DNA of 64,000 nt from Cepaea nemoralis (Eukaryota > Mollusca > Gastropoda > Stylommatophora > Helicidae): positions 229,501-293,500 of the forward strand of contig JACEFZ010027942.1 of NCBI GenBank assembly GCA_014155875.1. Direction: 5' to 3'. Numbering within the stretch: the stretch's first letter is position 1; the number at the start of each line of letters is the position of its first letter. Both the position numbers and the translations under genes were made by a program. The notes below the pieces were generated by a model, which saw only the letters and a list, made by a program, of their open reading frames with translations, did no database searches and was not told the origin of the DNA. Positions 61,620 to 64,000 of this stretch are shown one piece after another.

Positions 61620-62943
61620 GCTAAGTGTAAATATAGTTGTCACATTAGCGTAGCTGATAAGGGGATACAATGACAGCAGCGCCGTCTAGCTGACATAAAT
61701 AACAACATTTTGCAGAAGTTCTGTTCCCAAAACATGATTACAATTCATCAACAACACAGCATCATTCACTTCACAGGCTGGTGCACCAAAAAGAGTCTTT
61801 ATAAGGATCAAATACATTTGTCTACATGGGCACCAGTTTCTCGCCAAGAATATCAAATATCCTGAACGGACATACCATACATCCAATATGGGGATCGCGC
61901 CGGACACTTTTAGCTACTCCCTGAACTCAGCCAGACGACATACTCCCGTCACATCAAGTACTATAGGACAGAAGTGTGCAGACCACTCATAACCACTGCA
62001 CCTGAAATCAAGCAGACGGGACCTACCACTACACCAAGTCCGTTAAATACTTTCACACAGGAGGGTAATAATTACGAGATATTTTCCTATTCTCCCCAGA
62101 AAGAACCACTCTCAGCAACAACGATGTGCCACCACAACCTCCTGTAAGCACCAACCAGAGGCTCTAGTTGGTATCATTACATACCCATGAGACATCTCAG
62201 TACCCATTTCATTGTAACCCAGAATGGTTGCACCTCACACGGTATAGCCCAGCTACACTTCGTCAAGCACTTATAATGTCGCTATACCACAACCAACACA
62301 ACCTGGTATTTACTAGCAAATTAGCACAAAGCTGACAGCCGGATCTCGGTACAAGAAAGAGCCTCTATCCTTGAAGTTTATCTGCATATTTGGTTACTAC
62401 TTGATCTAGTAACGTATTAGGTTATAAAGCCACTACAAACATTGACTGTGTTGTGACTTTAGTATAATGATAGGACGTCAGCTGTATAGCTTTATAATAC
62501 TTTTCATTGTGTTTTTACTGTGAGTGAGGGTGTCTCACTGTTCTTCCTTCTGCTTACTGTTTAACGTTTTTAGTCCCGTGTGGGATACTCAGCTTAAACA
62601 GAGAACATTGACTTGTATGGTCCATTTATTACATCAGTTTGGATACACAGTTGGTTACTTAGCTTGTGAGTAGTCTCTTCAGGTTAATTATTGTTGTATG
62701 TTCATTTTAATTCGTTTTGTTCCGGTTGCATTATAGTCGTGGTAGAGAGTAGTTATATCGTTATATATTGTCATTTACATATCTATTTGTGTATACTGAT
62801 ATTTTGTTAGTTAAGGTAATTGTGATGTATGATCTTGTATTTTTGCTAACTGTGACTAATGTTACACTTCTTCATGGATGAAAGTGCTGAGAAGTGGCAA
62901 CACTAGCGCTCAATAGTCAGGAATACGCCTGGACACTTAAACA
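61620..62943. other. Unrecognised; possible 5' region of the LINE that follows
   Basis: No tandem or dispersed repeat is recognised. A 73-codon minus-strand frame (61686-61907) has no known domain. The stretch next to 62944 may be the LINE 5' UTR or ORF1 remains. Confidence 0.35.
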
Positions 62944-64000
62944 TTTGCAGCTTATTTAACAAGCTACCGAGTATCTTCTATTCTTAATCAAATTTCATTT
63001 ATTCGGCCTTAGTGAAAGTAGACTTAATGATAACATTTCAGATGAGGACATATCTATTAAAGGGTACAAAGTTTTTAGAAGGGATCCCTTGTAGGAAACA
63101 AGAGACAGGCATAGTAACCTATGTTCTAATTTACTAAATGCTCACCGTAGGCTAGACTTTGAAACTTGCGAAATAGAATGTATGTGGTTAGAGCTAAAAC
63201 TTCAAAACCGCACTACCCTGATAATTGGCTACCTCTATCGAAATCCCAGTGCTGGACACGTCTGGTACGAAAACTTCACTACTATGATGGATGTTGTTTT
63301 CGCTTCCGGGAAGGAAAGTATACTACTGGGAGACTTTAACATTGATACCAACAAATCCAACATAATATGGGGAAATATAATTGCATCATACAATTTCCAA
63401 CAAATAGTACAACAGGCTACTAGAGTAACAAGTCATCTTCAACAGTCATAGATCACATTTATGTAACCTTGCTCAGACAACATCATAGAATGCAGCTGTA
63501 CCCAATTGTGCAATGAGCGATCACTACCCAATATGCTGCACTTGGTCTAAACAAGGAATTAAAACTCCTAAACATAAACACATAAGTGTAAAATATAGAA
63601 GTTACAAAAATTTCAACCAAAACGCATTTTTACAGGACTTGCTCAGTTCACCTCTAGACAATGTTTATCAGCTTCCTGACCCGGATGATGCTCTGGAATT
63701 CTGGATGAAACCTTTATTGAGTTTTTGATAGACATGTGCCAATCAAGGAAGTTCGAGTAAAACACCACGTCAAGCCACCTTGGATCACCCAGGAAATACT
63801 TGAAATTATGAGAGACAGAGATAAAGCACATAAAAAGCGGGATCTCAGCGCATACCGTACTCTTAGAAACAAAGTTCAATATACCATACGACGGGAAAAG
63901 AAAAATTACTTTAAGAACTTAGTAATGGATAAAACAAATAGTAAGGATATATGGAAGGCAATTAACACCTTGACAAACAAGTATAACTTCCGAAATTCTT
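62944..64000 (+). mobile_element. LINE 5' part: endonuclease domain, running off the window
   Basis: Across three frames: SLFNKLPSIFYS (start of the endonuclease-type ORF2); SRLNDNISDEDISIKGYKVF; LCSNLLNAHRRLDFETCEIE; MWLELKLQNRTTLIIGYLYR; SILLGDFNIDTNK, the catalytic GDFN-D of APE-like endonucleases; then a break, SDHYPICCTW (the SDH motif); a linker; and YRTLRNKVQYTIRREKKNYF just before the reverse transcriptase. This is the common CR1/Jockey-type order. There are at least three frame breaks, so the copy is inactive as sequenced. The reverse transcriptase would lie beyond 64000. Confidence 0.88.

Noticed and set aside
60881..61653. Plus-strand open frames of 173-247 codons
   Set aside because: Translation of the 19-bp repeat. 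Two frames are open at once, as expected for simple repeats.
61686..61907. A 73-codon minus-strand frame next to the LINE
   Set aside because: It has a few hydrophobic residues but no known domain, lies in unclassified DNA and is not in frame with any nearby exon.
59830..64000. BTB/BACK exons of the Kelch gene
   Set aside because: I looked for a minus-strand exon ending two bases into a codon and found only donor-like sites (near 60075 and 60645) without BTB or BACK text.

Overview
This is a eukaryotic nuclear window from an invertebrate animal. The evidence is intron-split genes, a Kelch-type gene, tRNA-derived SINEs, non-LTR retrotransposons (LINEs), and piggyBac, hAT and mariner DNA transposons. 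A mollusc fits the overall texture, but that is an inference. There are no bacterial operons, rRNA genes or CRISPR arrays. Roughly a quarter of the window is tandem repeat, and most of the rest is dispersed repeat debris.

Two host genes can be supported, both on the minus strand. The first runs from 23589 to 14291. Four exons join in frame to give a 172-residue, four-cysteine protein with a signal peptide that belongs to no family I recognise. Its introns hold SINEs, a LINE piece and a complete piggyBac element. The second runs from 59819 to 55467. It is the 3' part of a Kelch-repeat (KLHL-like) gene, with two exons seen. An intron of about 3.3 kb carries a 43-bp minisatellite, and one homopolymer base in the last exon breaks the frame. 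The BTB and BACK exons were not found. A third, weak candidate is a 102-nt membrane-segment exon at 44790-44891.

Layout: 0-2.6 kb, SINE and LINE debris. 2.6-6.3 kb, a 30-bp satellite. 6.3-11.3 kb, LINE and SINE copies and a 16-bp repeat. 11.5-14.1 kb, three minisatellites. 14.3-23.6 kb, the secreted-protein gene with a piggyBac element (19967-22621). 24.5-27.2 kb, a 44-bp satellite that appears to come from a SINE tail. 27.5-31.4 kb, a hAT element broken by a LINE. 31.4-38.7 kb, repeat fragments. 39.2-40.0 kb, a 43-bp minisatellite. 40.2-41.1 kb, a three-level nest of SINE, SINE and LINE. 42.9-49.2 kb, a 55-bp array and a large 65-bp satellite. 50.5-53.4 kb, a 42-bp array, a LINE split by a SINE, and a MITE. 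55.5-59.8 kb, the Kelch gene. 60.9-61.6 kb, a 19-bp array. 62.9-64 kb, the 5' part of a LINE running off the window.

Names used for dispersed families: SINE-A (about 250 bp, tRNA-like head, many copies), SINE-C (tRNA-Leu/Ser-like head, two copies), SINE-D (tRNA-like head, four copies), SINE-E (one copy), repeat B (about 145 bp, three copies), LINE-Z (reverse transcriptase with a C-terminal C2H2 finger) and LINE-R (RNase H type with a short tandem 3' tail). All are recognised from copies compared within this window. No database was searched.
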